A stretch of 64,000 nucleotides of DNA from Methylobacillus caricis (GTDB taxonomy: Bacteria > Pseudomonadota > Gammaproteobacteria > Burkholderiales > Methylophilaceae): NCBI RefSeq assembly GCF_020532705.1, contig NZ_JAJAVD010000001.1, positions 1,426,001-1,490,000 on the forward strand, in the 5' to 3' direction. The notes under the pieces are model-generated. The model was given only the letters and a program-made list of their open reading frames with translations. It searched no databases and had not been told where the DNA came from. Below are positions 1 to 7,805 of this stretch, one piece after another; the stretch's first letter is position 1; each line of letters opens with the position of its first letter. A program made the position numbers and the translations under genes.

Positions 1-311
1 TCGCCACGATGGGCACTGCTGACAGCAACCAGCACAATCTGGTCCAGGGGCTGCAATGTGCCAACCCGATGAATGACCACAGTATCGATGATATTCCAGC
101 GCTGATATGCGCTGGAAATAATGGCCTCCAGCGATTTCTCTGTCATGCCTGGGTAATGTTCCAGGGTCAGGCTGGCAACCTGCCTGTCCTGGTTAAGATC
201 GCGCACTTGGCCTACAAACGAAACCACGGCGCCTGCCTCCGGATGAGCCAGACGCAAGCGACGAATTTCCTCGCCTGCGTCAAAATCTGCCTGCTGGACA
301 CGGACTGTCAT
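1..311 (-). CDS. moaE: Molybdopterin synthase catalytic subunit MoaE (C-terminus beyond window)
   Basis: MoaE is the large subunit of molybdopterin synthase. It uses the MoaD thiocarboxylate to put two sulfurs onto cyclic pyranopterin monophosphate in cytosolic molybdenum cofactor synthesis. The visible 103 codons carry the family's FVGQVRD segment (about residues 32-38), the LTLEHYPGMTEK block and, at the cut, the VSSAHRG motif. The lysine-rich catalytic end lies off the window. The ATG at 311 follows the moaD stop by one base (TGAAATG), so the two are translationally coupled. This short run was found by translating the minus strand at the edge. Identification is firm; completeness cannot be judged. 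Confidence 0.93.
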   Translation of the reverse strand, partial: MTVRVQQADFDAGEEIRRLRLAHPEAGAVVSFVGQVRDLNQDRQVASLTLEHYPGMTEKSLEAIISSAYQRWNIIDTVVIHRVGTLQPLDQIVLVAVSSAHRG

Positions 312-312
312 T

Positions 313-564
313 TCAGCCACCAGTCACTGGTGGGAAAAAGGCGACTTCGTCACCTGGCTGAATCAGTGCCGTATTGGCAACCAACTCCTGGTTAATGGCA
401 GCACGTAGCGGACGTGTGCCATCAAACTGCTCCTGCCAAGCCCCGCCTCGCGCCGCCAACGATGCCATCAATGCCGACACGCTGATAGCCTCAGTCAAGG
501 GCAAGGCTTCGCCATCCATGTTCAAAGCCTCACGCAACCTGGCAAAATACAGCAGTTGTATCAT
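313..564 (-). CDS. moaD: Molybdopterin synthase sulfur carrier subunit MoaD
   Basis: This is the ubiquitin-like sulfur carrier of molybdopterin synthase. Its C-terminal glycine is adenylylated and thiocarboxylated, and then donates sulfur inside MoaE. The 83-residue length matches the family (about 81), and the protein ends in the required Gly-Gly (VTGG). The opening IQLLYFARLREAL is the usual first beta strand and helix. Its ATG overlaps the stop of the small upstream gene (ATGA), and moaE follows at one base. These three genes therefore look like one translationally coupled unit behind rmuC. Confidence 0.95.
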   Translation of the reverse strand: MIQLLYFARLREALNMDGEALPLTEAISVSALMASLAARGGAWQEQFDGTRPLRAAINQELVANTALIQPGDEVAFFPPVTGG

Positions 565-740
565 GCGCCAGTCACGTCCTCATCGGTCACTGGGCCACGC
601 TTGCCGCTGATTGCCTCTGCCATCAGCATCAACAACCTGGCTTTGTGCTGTTCATTGTCCATTAGGCTGGAGCTGAAGGTAATACCGAATTTGGTTGCAT
701 ATTGCTGTACCAGCATGATCAAGCCTTGTTCATCGCTCAT
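561..740 (-). CDS. Small unrecognised protein (59 aa) coupled to moaD
   Basis: This is an open frame of 59 codons, starting MSDEQGLIML and ending TDEDVTGA. The start is ATG at 740; the TGA stop overlaps the moaD ATG by four bases. The rmuC stop lies two bases upstream, so the frame fills the gap exactly and is almost certainly translated. The product looks soluble and acidic. A central DNEQHKARLLMLMAEAISGK helix is followed by a short charged tail. There are no cysteines, signal peptide or membrane segment. I recognise no family. Position suggests a link to molybdenum cofactor synthesis, but sequence alone does not show one. Confidence 0.7.
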   Translation of the reverse strand: MSDEQGLIMLVQQYATKFGITFSSSLMDNEQHKARLLMLMAEAISGKRGPVTDEDVTGA

Positions 741-742
741 GA

Positions 743-2068
743 TTAGTCCTCTATATCGTTGTCAGGTATTGCCAGGCCGGCTTGCGCCTCGCCTTCCAGC
801 TCTACGCGTTCAATCTGCGCAAAGCGGCGTGAAATTTTCTGGCTGGTAGTGTGCACATCCAGGGCATCTTCGTGTGCCTGGCGTATATGGTCGGCCAGCT
901 TCTTCATGCGCACATCAAAGCGCGAGAATTCCTTGCTGAGCTTGCCCAGCTCATCCTTGATGATATGCACCTGCTTGCGTGTTTCCACATCCTTGAGCAC
1001 AGCTCGCGCAGTATTCAGCACCGCCATCAGCGTGGTGGGGGAAACCACCCATACCCTGCGGCTCATGGCGTAATCAACAATATCCGGATGATAGGCATGG
1101 ATTTCGGCAAACACTGCCTCAGCCGGGATAAACATTACTGCGCCGTCTGAAGTGACATTGGGGATAATGTACTTGCTGGCAATATCATCAACATGCTTTT
1201 TGACATCGGCCTTGAACTGGCGTTGCGCGCTGATACGCTCGACCTCGCTGATTTCGCGCTCCAGCATGCGGTGGTAGTTTTCCAACGGAAACTTGGAGTC
1301 AACCGCGACTGTGCCGGTAGGCTCAGGCAGAAACAAGGCGCAGTCTACCCGCGTGCCGTTACTCAATACATGCTGCATGGAATAAGACGTCACCGGCATG
1401 ACATTGCGTACCAATGCCTCCAACTGCACCTCGCCGAAGGCCCCGCGTGAACGCTTGTCTCCCAGCAATTCCTGCAGGCTTACGACATTGGTGGTGAGGC
1501 CATCTATCTTTTTCTGTGCCTCGTCTATGGTGGCCAAGCGCTCCATCACGCGGACAAACGTATCATTGGTTTTCTTGAAGCCCTCATCCAGGCGTTCCGA
1601 TACTTTGCCTCCGATTTGCTCCAGACGGCCATCCACAGTTTTGGTCAAGGCTTCTATGCTGGCAGTAAGCTGGGTGGTGGCCTTAAGCATGGTGTCCTGG
1701 ATCAGTGATTGCTCTGCCTTGCCTTGCTCCGCCAGCGTGGTATGCAGGCGTTCAAGCACGGTTTCACGAGTTTGTGCCAGGCTTTCAGTTTGTGAAAGCT
1801 GCAGGGTTTTCATGGCATCTCGGGTCTGCTGCAACTCTTGCGCCACTGCATTTCTGAGACGCTCGCCCTGTTCACTGGAAGCAGTGTTAAGACGATCTCC
1901 AAGCTTGTTGAGGCCATCATGCAGGTCACGCAACATGTCTCGATGCTTTTCTTCCAGTTGCTGCAGCAACAGCTGGCTGGAGTCCTTTTTGCTGGCTTGT
2001 TTATAAGCCAGCCAGAGCAATACTAGCAAGGAAGCAAGAGAGAAAATGAGAATAATGGTATCTGTCAT
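743..2068 (-). CDS. rmuC: DNA recombination protein RmuC
   Basis: RmuC-family proteins are nuclease-fold proteins that limit inversions at short inverted repeats. The biochemical activity is poorly defined. Residues 4-21 form one hydrophobic anchor, about 30-170 are a long coiled coil rich in Gln, Glu, Lys and Leu, and the C-terminal half holds the RmuC domain (KRSRGAFGEVQLE, then TVAVDSKFPLENYH). I chose the ATG at 2068 because it puts the membrane anchor at the N-terminus as in the family. An ATG at 2089 (MRYNFIL) is also open and has AAGG directly before it. It heads the run rmuC, small gene, moaD, moaE with gaps of 2 bases or less. Confidence 0.9.
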   Translation of the reverse strand: MTDTIILIFSLASLLVLLWLAYKQASKKDSSQLLLQQLEEKHRDMLRDLHDGLNKLGDRLNTASSEQGERLRNAVAQELQQTRDAMKTLQLSQTESLAQTRETVLERLHTTLAEQGKAEQSLIQDTMLKATTQLTASIEALTKTVDGRLEQIGGKVSERLDEGFKKTNDTFVRVMERLATIDEAQKKIDGLTTNVVSLQELLGDKRSRGAFGEVQLEALVRNVMPVTSYSMQHVLSNGTRVDCALFLPEPTGTVAVDSKFPLENYHRMLEREISEVERISAQRQFKADVKKHVDDIASKYIIPNVTSDGAVMFIPAEAVFAEIHAYHPDIVDYAMSRRVWVVSPTTLMAVLNTARAVLKDVETRKQVHIIKDELGKLSKEFSRFDVRMKKLADHIRQAHEDALDVHTTSQKISRRFAQIERVELEGEAQAGLAIPDNDIED

Positions 2069-2141
2069 AAGGATGAAATTATAACGCATCCCTTGCAGAC
2101 AACCTCTCAATCAGACAAGAGAAATCCTGTGATTGATATTA

Positions 2142-2195
2142 AAAACGGTAGCCCTGAACCAGATCAGGGAAAGCAAGGAGAGACCCAGGGCTACC
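2142..2195 (-). terminator. Probable intrinsic terminator of the TPR/oxygenase gene
   Basis: Two perfect 10-base arms (GGTAGCCCTG and CAGGGCTACC, plus-strand positions 2147-2156 and 2186-2195) enclose a 29-base loop. On the minus strand they are followed by GTTTTT. The element lies directly after the stop of the TPR gene and before rmuC. The loop is long for a terminator, which lowers confidence. Confidence 0.6.
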
Positions 2196-2207
2196 AAAGC
2201 AAAAACA

Positions 2208-3929
2208 TCAAACTATTACACGTAAAGACCAGGCAGTTATTTCAATGAGCTCGGCCAGGAGGAAGTTAAGGCAACCTACAAGCATGACCTTCATGCTGTT
2301 GAAACTCAGCATCTCTTTGGCAAACTTGACTGCCGGCTTGATATCAAAGGCAATGCAGATACGTTCTTCATCCGAATGGAACGGGATGGTGCGGTGAAAC
2401 AGTGAAGAAGGAAACAGCACGATATCCCCGACCGCAGGTGCAATCGTCTTGACCGGGAAGTTGTCATGCATTTTGGGATATTCGTCCCCATGCGTGCTGA
2501 ACTCTATGCTGCCATCATGGCTTCCAGGCGCCTGCCTCGGCAGGGACAGGTAAACGCATCCACTGAGCCAGCCTATTTCATGGATATGCGAGGTCAAATG
2601 CCCTCCCTGGCGCATGCGGACATACCATGAACTGGCAAATTCAATTTCTTGGGGAAAATGCTTCATCAGGTCACAGTCCTTATCTGCAAAATTTTGCTGA
2701 TAGTCCCTCACCTGCTGACGGATCAGATCGGACAAGGTCCGGAACGACTCCTCCTTGCGCTTGAACAAATTGCCAGCAGACTGCATGCCATGATAAAGCC
2801 TTCCCTGCTTGCGCTCAGCGATCTCGGTCAGGCTGATGTCCTGCAATAGCGACTGTAGCAATGCACTGTCTTTTTCCGCCAAAGCCTCAATACTACGGTG
2901 AAAAACAAACTCTATTGGTGACCGACAGAAGCGATATGGATCTGCCACATTGAAATTAGCCGCATAATGGGCTGAAAGCGTGGCCAGGAAAGGCGACACG
3001 TGTTCACCTTTCGATACAAGGGGCTGCAAGCGCTGTTGAAATTGCTGATGCTGCCCGGACTTGTAAAGGCAGTAAAGTATGCGCTCCTGCCAATCCTCCT
3101 GGCGCGACTGATCAAAATATGGAATAGCCTCTTCAAACCGCTGCGCATCATAAAGAAACTGGGCCATATTAAATGACGCCACCTGATGGCCGGGAGCAAT
3201 GGCAATGGCTTGCTGATAACATGCCACAGCCTGCTGCATGTCACCTTGGTCACGGAACACCTCGCCCATGTTGTTGTAGGCGTCAGCATAACTGGGTTGC
3301 AATACGATAGCCTGGCGGTAATGGGAAATTGCCTGTTCCAGGCCGCCACGATCCCGCAAAGCGGTCGCTAGATTGAAGTGGCCCAGCGCATGATCGGAAA
3401 TTGCCAATGCCTGGCGATAACAGGAAATAGCGTCATCCAAGTGGCCCTGCTGTTGCAAGGCAGTCCCCAAACTACCGTAGGCCTCAAAAAATCCAGGCTC
3501 TATCACCACTGCCTGACGGTAATGCTGGATAGCTTCATCCAGCAAACGCCGCTTTTGCAGTAGGGTCGCCAGGTTGAAATGCGCCACTGCCAGGCCGGGA
3601 CTAATGGCAATCGCACGCCGATAAGAGGTGATTGCTTCCTCATCCCGCCCCAGCTGGGATAGCGCCGACCCCAGATTGAAATGCATTTCCGATATTGAAG
3701 GATTGATGGCCAAGGCCTTGCGGTAGCTTTGCACTGCCTCCTCATATTTCCCCTGCCCTTCAAGCGCCACACCGAGCACGTTATACACTACCAGCGCTCC
3801 CGGATATTGCTTGAGTAAAGCCCGCGCCTTTACCTCGGCCTGCTGTAACTGGCCAGTATTGTATAGATTGAACAGCGCATGTACCTCGCCCTGGCCAGGC
3901 TGCCTGGCCGCTTGCACACCTTGCTTCAT
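2208..3929 (-). CDS. TPR-repeat protein with C-terminal putative 2OG-Fe(II) oxygenase domain
   Basis: About seven or eight tetratricopeptide repeats fill residues 14-285 (for example EEAVQSYRKALAINP and DEAITSYRRAIAISP, spaced 34 residues). After a linker, about residues 425-535 look like the putative 2OG-Fe(II) oxygenase family (Pfam 2OG-FeII_Oxy_5). They show HIHEIGWLSGCVYL, then GDIVLFPSSLFHRTIPF with the distal iron-binding His, then ERICIAFDIKP with the 2-oxoglutarate-binding Arg. TPRs bind protein partners, so a protein hydroxylase is plausible, but the substrate is unknown. A hydrophobic 40-residue tail after the oxygenase is unusual. The gene stands alone, with a terminator after it and an AT-rich dyad upstream. 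Confidence 0.82.
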   Translation of the reverse strand: MKQGVQAARQPGQGEVHALFNLYNTGQLQQAEVKARALLKQYPGALVVYNVLGVALEGQGKYEEAVQSYRKALAINPSISEMHFNLGSALSQLGRDEEAITSYRRAIAISPGLAVAHFNLATLLQKRRLLDEAIQHYRQAVVIEPGFFEAYGSLGTALQQQGHLDDAISCYRQALAISDHALGHFNLATALRDRGGLEQAISHYRQAIVLQPSYADAYNNMGEVFRDQGDMQQAVACYQQAIAIAPGHQVASFNMAQFLYDAQRFEEAIPYFDQSRQEDWQERILYCLYKSGQHQQFQQRLQPLVSKGEHVSPFLATLSAHYAANFNVADPYRFCRSPIEFVFHRSIEALAEKDSALLQSLLQDISLTEIAERKQGRLYHGMQSAGNLFKRKEESFRTLSDLIRQQVRDYQQNFADKDCDLMKHFPQEIEFASSWYVRMRQGGHLTSHIHEIGWLSGCVYLSLPRQAPGSHDGSIEFSTHGDEYPKMHDNFPVKTIAPAVGDIVLFPSSLFHRTIPFHSDEERICIAFDIKPAVKFAKEMLSFNSMKVMLVGCLNFLLAELIEITAWSLRVIV

Positions 3930-4009
3930 GCCACTTCCCCATAGTCCATTATATGCAACGCAGCTCTACCGGCCACTATTGCAAAACCGCCCCTTGTCAG
4001 GGCCGGGCT

Positions 4010-4027
4010 ATATACAAAACTGTATAT
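4010..4027. promoter_or_regulatory. AT-rich dyad upstream of the TPR/oxygenase gene
   Basis: ATATAC and GTATAT arms are separated by six bases. The element sits about 80 bases upstream of the TPR gene start. The adjoining string GGCTATATACAA (4006-4017) is identical to the left arm of the long palindrome upstream of the TonB-dependent receptor. It may be an operator for a shared regulator or simply an AT-rich promoter. Confidence 0.35.
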
Positions 4028-4134
4028 TCAAGGCCATTTTGCATAAGGTTTGAATGATTGGCAAGTTTGTCGGGAAAAAATCACAAAACAGACAGGAATT
4101 ATGGAAACAGTAAAAAATCAATCAGGCAAGGTAG

Positions 4135-4164
4135 AAAAAACAAAACCCCGGCAAGCCGGGGTTT
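4135..4164 (-). terminator. Intrinsic terminator of typA
   Basis: GC-rich arms AAACCCCGGC and GCCGGGGTTT (4143-4164) are followed on the minus strand by a T-rich tail (TTTTGTTTTTT) ending near 4135. It lies about 35 bases past the typA stop, a textbook rho-independent terminator. Confidence 0.9.
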
Positions 4165-4197
4165 GTTCAATCAATATCGCGTGATCATTCAGGACAC

Positions 4198-6006
4198 TTA
4201 GTCCTTGGCTGCTCTCTTGCGTTCATGTTCAAGCAGGTGACGTTTACGGATACGGATGTTCTTGGGCGTAATTTCGACAATTTCATCATCATCAATAAAC
4301 TCAACCGCGGACTCCAATGTCATCTGGACAGGTGGAATCAAGCGCACAGCTTCATCCGTTCCGGATGCACGCACGTTGGTCAGCTGCTTGCCCTTGATCG
4401 GGTTAACCACCAGGTCGTTGTCGCGGCTATGAATACCGATAATCATGCCTTCGTACAGCTTGTCGCCAGGTATGGAGAACATACGGCCACGATCTTGCAG
4501 CTTCCACAAGGCATAGGCAACAGCCTCGCCCTGCTCTGAGGAAATCAGCACGCCGTTACGACGACCAGGCATATCCGCCTTCACCGGGGCGTATTCATCA
4601 AAAATATGCGCCATCAGGCCAGTACCACGCGTCATGGTCAGAAACTCGCTCTGGAAACCAATCAGGCCGCGTGCAGGAATCTTGTATTCAAGGCGGGTAC
4701 GGCCATTACCATCGGACTCCATATTCTGCAGCTCACCGCGGCGGCGGCCCAGCTCTTCCATCACGGCGCCCTGGCAATCATCTTCCAGGTCTACGGTCAG
4801 GACTTCATAAGGTTCGCACTTCTGGCCATCGATATCCTTGTAAACCACGCGTGGCTTGCCCACGGCAATTTCATAACCTTCGCGGCGCATGTTTTCCAGC
4901 AGGATGGTCAGGTGCAACTCACCGCGGCCGGAAACGCGGAACACATCAGCATCAACAGTATCTTCGACACGCAGTGCAACATTGGTCAGCAATTCCCTGG
5001 TCAGGCGATCACGAATCTGGCGACTGGTCACGAACTTGCCTTCAGTACCGGCCAATGGCGAAGTGTTCACCATGAAGTCCATGGTCAGGGTAGGCTCATC
5101 GACGCCCAGGATAGGCAGGCCTATCGGATTGTCACGATCAGCAACCGTCACACCAATACCGATTTCCTCTATCCCTGAAATAATGACAATATCGCCAGCC
5201 TCAGCCTCTTCAACCTGAACCCGCTCCAGGCCCTGGAAGCCCAGCACCTGGTTGATACGTCCCTGTGCAATCTGCTCGTCGCCCTTCAGCACGGCAACTA
5301 CCTGGCCTGGCTTGATGCGTCCATTTTGAATACGTCCGATACCAAGACGACCAGTGTATGTAGAATAATCCAGCGCGGAAATTTGTAACTGTAAAGGTGC
5401 ATTCACATCACCCGTTGGCGGCTTTACATGACTCAAAATGGTTTCAAACAAAGGACGCAAGCTGTCAGATGTTTCTTCCAGCTTAAGTTTGGCGAAACCA
5501 TTCAGGCCTGAAGCGTATACAACAGGAAAGTCCAACTGTTCATCAGTGGCACCCAGGTTGGCAAACAGGTCAAACGTCTGATTGATGACCCAGTCAGTAC
5601 GGGCACCCGGACGGTCAACCTTGTTGATCACCACGATAGGACGCAAGCCTAAAGCCAGTGCTTTCTTGGTCACGAAACGGGTTTGAGGCATAGGGCCTTC
5701 AACCGCATCCACCAGCAATACCACGCCATCCACCATGCCCAATACGCGCTCTACCTCACCACCGAAGTCGGCGTGACCGGGCGTATCAACGATATTGATA
5801 TGTGTGCCTTCATAATTAACGGCAGTGTTCTTGGCCAGGATCGTGATACCACGTTCCTTTTCAATATCTCCCGAGTCCATGACACGCTCCGCCACCTGCT
5901 GGTGAGCGGCAAACGTACCAGCCTGCTGAAGAAGTTTATCCACCATGGTGGTCTTGCCATGATCGACGTGGGCGATAATGGCGATATTACGGAGGGCGCG
6001 CGACAT
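4198..6006 (-). CDS. typA: Ribosome-associated GTPase TypA/BipA
   Basis: TypA is an EF-G-like translational GTPase that binds the ribosome and helps 50S assembly and growth under stress or cold. The 602 residues match the E. coli length (607). G1 is AHVDHGKT (12-19), G3 is DTPGH (74-78) and G4 is NKVD (128-131). Domains II, III, V and the TypA-specific C-terminal domain follow. The frame is open 27 codons further upstream, but the ATG at 6006 (MSRALRNIAII) gives the universal family N-terminus. The gene is monocistronic, ends in a strong terminator, and is divergent from the helicase pair. Confidence 0.97.
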   Translation of the reverse strand: MSRALRNIAIIAHVDHGKTTMVDKLLQQAGTFAAHQQVAERVMDSGDIEKERGITILAKNTAVNYEGTHINIVDTPGHADFGGEVERVLGMVDGVVLLVDAVEGPMPQTRFVTKKALALGLRPIVVINKVDRPGARTDWVINQTFDLFANLGATDEQLDFPVVYASGLNGFAKLKLEETSDSLRPLFETILSHVKPPTGDVNAPLQLQISALDYSTYTGRLGIGRIQNGRIKPGQVVAVLKGDEQIAQGRINQVLGFQGLERVQVEEAEAGDIVIISGIEEIGIGVTVADRDNPIGLPILGVDEPTLTMDFMVNTSPLAGTEGKFVTSRQIRDRLTRELLTNVALRVEDTVDADVFRVSGRGELHLTILLENMRREGYEIAVGKPRVVYKDIDGQKCEPYEVLTVDLEDDCQGAVMEELGRRRGELQNMESDGNGRTRLEYKIPARGLIGFQSEFLTMTRGTGLMAHIFDEYAPVKADMPGRRNGVLISSEQGEAVAYALWKLQDRGRMFSIPGDKLYEGMIIGIHSRDNDLVVNPIKGKQLTNVRASGTDEAVRLIPPVQMTLESAVEFIDDDEIVEITPKNIRIRKRHLLEHERKRAAKD

Positions 6007-6080
6007 GTGTGATTCTCTAGTTAATTGCGAAAAAGTGCGCGATTTTAACACAGTCTTTGTTAAATCCCTGCATAAAACCT

Positions 6081-6108
6081 TTGACAAATTAAGGACAACC
6101 TATATACT
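6081..6108 (+). promoter_or_regulatory. Sigma-70 promoter of the DEAD-box helicase pair
   Basis: A perfect -35 TTGACA (6081-6086) and a near-perfect -10 TATACT (6103-6108) are separated by 16 bases. Transcription would start near 6115, about 245 bases before the GTG start of the first helicase gene. Confidence 0.82.
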
Positions 6109-6114
6109 GCGCGG

Positions 6115-6359
6115 CTGATTCAATTCTTTTATGGATTGATGATTCATCGCCCTAGCCTCTCGAAGCCCGATGTAATTTTGCGGCTCTCTTGCTTTTGTTA
6201 CCGGTTAGTGGCTATGCCCGTGCGCCGGTAAGAATGCTAATTTACTCTTAGTATATTGCGCCTGATATTTGCCTGTTTAAAGGCACTATCGTTGCGTCTG
6301 CTTGCGCCCTTTTGGGGTCTTGATCAGGACTCCTTTGTTTTTCCTTGAAAGGGAATTTT
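6115..6359 (+). other. Long 5' leader of the helicase operon
   Basis: This gene-free stretch of about 245 bases lies between the predicted start of transcription and the first helicase. It contains a possible hairpin with arms TTACCGG (6198-6204) and CCGGTAA (6225-6231). The ribosome binding site AAAGGGA lies near its 3' end. I see no open frame and no known riboswitch signature. Long structured leaders are known for cold-induced DEAD-box genes such as E. coli deaD, so post-transcriptional control is a reasonable inference. Confidence 0.5.
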
Positions 6360-7775
6360 GTGTCTTTTGAAAGCTTGAATTTAAATCCTGCCATCATGCG
6401 TGCCTTAGCTGAGGCAGGCTACAACACTCCAACACCTATCCAGGCTCAGGCAATTCCTGAAGTTCTGGCTGGCCATGACTTGATGGCCTCTGCCCAAACC
6501 GGCACCGGCAAGACCGCTGCATTCACCTTGCCAGCACTGAACCTGCTGGCAACTCCGCACCCGGCCAAGAGCCGTGGACCGCGTATCTTGGTATTGACAC
6601 CAACCCGTGAACTGGCTGCCCAGGTAAACGAGGCTGCCCGCAAGTACGGCAAGTTCCTGCGGGCACGTACTGTCAGCATCGTCGGCGGCATGCCTTACCC
6701 GCTGCAGAACAAACTGCTGTCACAGCCTCTGGATATCCTGGTAGCAACCCCAGGCCGTCTGCTGGATCACATGGAACGCGGCCGCATTGATATGTCCCGC
6801 CTGCAAATGCTGATCCTGGACGAAGCTGACCGCATGCTGGACATGGGCTTCATGCCTGATATCGAGCGTATTTCCGCTGCCTTGCCAGGCGAACGCCAGA
6901 CCCTGATGTTCTCTGCAACATTTGAAGGCCAGATCGCCAACATCGCCAAGACACTGTTGAAGAACCCCAAGAGTATCCAGATCGCGGCACAAAAGGAAAA
7001 GCACGCCAACATCGAGCAGAAGTTGTTGTTCGTTGATGACATGGCACACAAGAACAAGCTGCTGGAGCATTTGCTGATCGCCCCTGAAGTGAACCAGGCC
7101 ATCGTGTTCACCTCAACCAAGCGCCATGCCGACCTGCTGGCTGAAGACTTGTATGCAGCCGGCCACAAATCCGCTGCCCTGCATGGTGACATGACCCAGG
7201 GCGCCCGTAACCGCACCCTGACCAAGCTGCGCCATGGTGACGTGCGCGTACTGGTAGCCACCGACGTTGCTGCTCGTGGTATTGACGTCCATGGCATCAC
7301 TCACGTGATCAACTACGATTTGCCGAAATTTGCTGAAGACTATGTGCACCGTATCGGCCGTACAGGCCGTGCTGGCAACACAGGCGTTGCCTTGTCGTTT
7401 GCCTCCCACATTGATCGCCATCAACTACGTAAGATTGAGCAGTACACAGGTCAACGTCTTGAAATCTCCGTGATTGAAGGCCTGGAGCCTAAGCGCCCTG
7501 CACCGCGTACTGATCGCAGTGACAAGCCACGCAGCAGCCGTCCGGGACAACGCCCTGGTGGCAATGCTGGCGGCTACAAGTCTCGTGGTCAAGGCTATGC
7601 CGGCAATCGCGACAACAACAGTGCACGTCCGGAAGGTCGTACTTTCGGTGACCGTGCTGCCAGTGGTCGTGGCGATGCTCCTCGCGGTGAGGCCAATCGT
7701 GGTGGGGACAAGTTTGGCGCTGCCAAGCGTCATGACGCTGACCGCCCGGCACGTCGCCCACGTAGCTTTGCTTAA
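6360..7775 (+). CDS. rhlE: DEAD-box ATP-dependent RNA helicase, RhlE type (first of a tandem pair)
   Basis: This ATP-dependent RNA helicase acts in RNA turnover and ribosome maturation. It has the Q motif TPTPIQAQ, Walker A AQTGTGKT (45-52), PTRELA, DEAD (154-157), SAT and HRIGRTGRAG, followed by a basic tail of about 100 residues rich in Arg, Gly, Asp and Ser that probably binds RNA. I chose the GTG at 6360 (VSFESLNLNP), which has AAAGGGA five bases upstream and gives the RhlE N-terminus. A TTG at 6345 is also in frame. A second DEAD-box gene follows at 30 bases. The long leader suggests regulated expression. Confidence 0.93.
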   Translation: MSFESLNLNPAIMRALAEAGYNTPTPIQAQAIPEVLAGHDLMASAQTGTGKTAAFTLPALNLLATPHPAKSRGPRILVLTPTRELAAQVNEAARKYGKFLRARTVSIVGGMPYPLQNKLLSQPLDILVATPGRLLDHMERGRIDMSRLQMLILDEADRMLDMGFMPDIERISAALPGERQTLMFSATFEGQIANIAKTLLKNPKSIQIAAQKEKHANIEQKLLFVDDMAHKNKLLEHLLIAPEVNQAIVFTSTKRHADLLAEDLYAAGHKSAALHGDMTQGARNRTLTKLRHGDVRVLVATDVAARGIDVHGITHVINYDLPKFAEDYVHRIGRTGRAGNTGVALSFASHIDRHQLRKIEQYTGQRLEISVIEGLEPKRPAPRTDRSDKPRSSRPGQRPGGNAGGYKSRGQGYAGNRDNNSARPEGRTFGDRAASGRGDAPRGEANRGGDKFGAAKRHDADRPARRPRSFA

Positions 7776-7805
7776 TTAATCTTGTACAACACTACCGAAG
7801 AAAAC

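Noticed and set aside
4606-5178. Open frame of 190 codons antisense to typA
   Set aside because: Covered by the highly conserved typA reading frame; no independent support.
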